A stretch of 6,199 nt of DNA from Bacteroidales bacterium (GTDB lineage Bacteria; Bacteroidota; Bacteroidia; Bacteroidales; UBA1556), in NCBI GenBank assembly GCA_023145955.1, contig JAGLDA010000139.1, positions 1 through 6,199 on the forward strand, written 5' to 3'. Both the position numbers and the translations under genes were made by a program. Under the pieces are notes generated by a model. It saw nothing but the letters and a program-made list of their open reading frames with translations. It was not told the DNA's origin and did no database searches. Shown here piece by piece: positions 5,096 to 6,199 of the stretch. Position 1 is the stretch's first letter. Each line of letters begins with the position of its first letter.

Positions 5096-6199
5096 TTAAA
5101 AATTGATAAATAACTCTCCGCCATTTTCCTTTATCATTTCTTTCTTTTTCAATACTTCCTCATATTCATTTTTTGTTAATTTCCATGGATTATCAAATAA
5201 AAATACCCTGTTAAGTGAAGGTAAATTAAACCACTGAAAAGGAAATTCAGAAATCATATTAGATTGAAAATCTACAGTGTGCAAATTAATTAATTTTGAG
5301 AAAGATGGTAATTCTGTGATTTGATTATAGCCCATATCTAACACCTCTAGCTGGTTCATATCATTAACCCACAGCGGAACTTCCTCAATATTATTATGAT
5401 GAATATATAAACGTTTTAGCTTCTTCATGCTCGACAATGAATGTGGCAGAACGGCTATTTGATTATGAGATAAATACAGTTCTTCAAGATTTTTACATTT
5501 TATTATATCCATAGGTATAAATTTTACTTTATTATAATAAAAATCTAAATGACGCAAATTCGGCAATTCAAAGCATACTGATGGGATTTCATCAAAACTA
5601 TTCTCATATAATATCAAAACTTCAAGGTTCACTAATTTTCCAAAATTGCTAGGCAAATTATTAATTTTAGATTTATAAATAACTAGTTTTTTTAATTCTC
5701 TCAAATTTGAGAAGTATTCAGGAATAGAATCATTTTTACATACTGAAATATGCAAATGTGTAATATTTCGCATTCTTCGTACATTGCTTTTTGTAAGTTT
5801 TATATAATTATTGTAAACATATAATTGGCTAATGTTCTTTTTATATTTCAACCACCAAGGAAGCTTTTTTAAGTTACAGTTATTAAAGCTAATATTGCTA
5901 ATCCCTTTTGACCACACAATTGCAAAAGGCATTTTTTCTATGGGATTATTATCAAAATCTATTCGTTTTATGCTTTTCGATCTTCCAACCCTAATCTTTT
6001 GTAACTTATTGTTATTTAAATTTATATACTCTATAGTATTAATAAATTTACCTCTAATTACAACCTCCTCTAGCTGATTATGTTCGGCATTTATACTTTT
6101 AATATTCGTAAATCTACTAATATCAGGGAATTCTCTAAAAGCCATTCCCTTAATGTCAAAATCGAATATTGAATCCGATGCCATAGTACCTAATGAAAG
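5096..6199 (-). CDS. Leucine-rich-repeat protein, about 14 repeats (5' end possibly outside window)
   Basis: The first ATG in the window is at 6184 (362 residues), but the frame stays open to the right edge (LSLGT before the Met), so the true start may lie beyond. Nearly the whole protein is a run of about 14 repeats of 22-23 residues, from about residue 18 to 345, of the type LPxxfxxLxxLxxLxLxxNxIxx. Clear examples are NLEVLILYENSFDEIP (186-201), NLEELYLSHNQIAVLP (232-247), KLKRLYIHHNNIEEVP (255-270) and QLEVLDMGYNQITELP (278-293). Repeats five and six (about 110-155) are most degenerate. The C-terminus (PWKLTKNEYEEVLKKKEMI) looks like a helical cap. LRR solenoids bind proteins or other ligands. 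There is no signal peptide, lipobox, membrane segment or sorting domain in the visible part, so a cytoplasmic location is likely unless an N-terminal extension changes this. No Roc GTPase or other enzymatic domain is visible. A functional link to the sigma operon is unproven. Confidence 0.85.
   Translation of the reverse strand, partial: LSLGTMASDSIFDFDIKGMAFREFPDISRFTNIKSINAEHNQLEEVVIRGKFINTIEYINLNNNKLQKIRVGRSKSIKRIDFDNNPIEKMPFAIVWSKGISNISFNNCNLKKLPWWLKYKKNISQLYVYNNYIKLTKSNVRRMRNITHLHISVCKNDSIPEYFSNLRELKKLVIYKSKINNLPSNFGKLVNLEVLILYENSFDEIPSVCFELPNLRHLDFYYNKVKFIPMDIIKCKNLEELYLSHNQIAVLPHSLSSMKKLKRLYIHHNNIEEVPLWVNDMNQLEVLDMGYNQITELPSFSKLINLHTVDFQSNMISEFPFQWFNLPSLNRVFLFDNPWKLTKNEYEEVLKKKEMIKENGGELFINF

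Noticed and set aside
5832..6077. Plus-strand open frame of 81 codons opposite the LRR gene
   Set aside because: It is antisense to clear leucine-rich repeats. The hydrophobic product is an artefact of reading the opposite strand.

Overview
The window is strongly AT-rich and reads like a chromosomal segment from a member of the Bacteroidota, most likely a Bacteroidales-like lineage. This rests on four things: an ECF sigma factor of the Bacteroidota type, an anti-sigma-like partner built from the non-zinc 'FLDGNL…FLEQNP' helical module, a very large multi-membrane-segment histidine kinase of a kind I know from this phylum, and a TAnnTTTG-type -7 promoter element with no obvious Shine-Dalgarno sequences. 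No RNA gene, insertion sequence, CRISPR array, integrase or phage gene was seen.

All four genes lie on the minus strand, so transcription runs from right to left. First (6199 to 5096) is a leucine-rich-repeat (LRR) protein of at least 362 residues whose frame is still open at the right edge. After a 149-base gap holding a weak terminator-like hairpin and a good Bacteroidota promoter candidate comes an ECF sigma factor (4946-4461). It is followed after 14 bases by a single-pass membrane protein (4446-3187), which I read as its anti-sigma factor. After a further 151 bases, which contain an 11-bp tandem direct repeat and an overlapping inverted repeat, comes a giant sensor histidine kinase (3035 to 1). 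Its N-terminal 1011 codons are in the window. It is cut off just after the HAMP domain, before the phospho-accepting histidine and ATPase domain, so its catalytic part must lie to the left.

The sigma and anti-sigma genes clearly form one signalling operon: the sigma factor would be held at the inner membrane by the cytoplasmic half of its partner and released on a signal sensed by the periplasmic half. The kinase is a second transmembrane signalling protein with three predicted periplasmic domains and may be co-transcribed or independently expressed. Whether the LRR protein belongs functionally is unknown.

The most notable points are the three tandem copies of a 70-residue helical module in the anti-sigma protein, with no zinc ligands and no FecR domain, and the 12-segment, three-sensor layout of the kinase. 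No stretch over 300 bases is without a gene.
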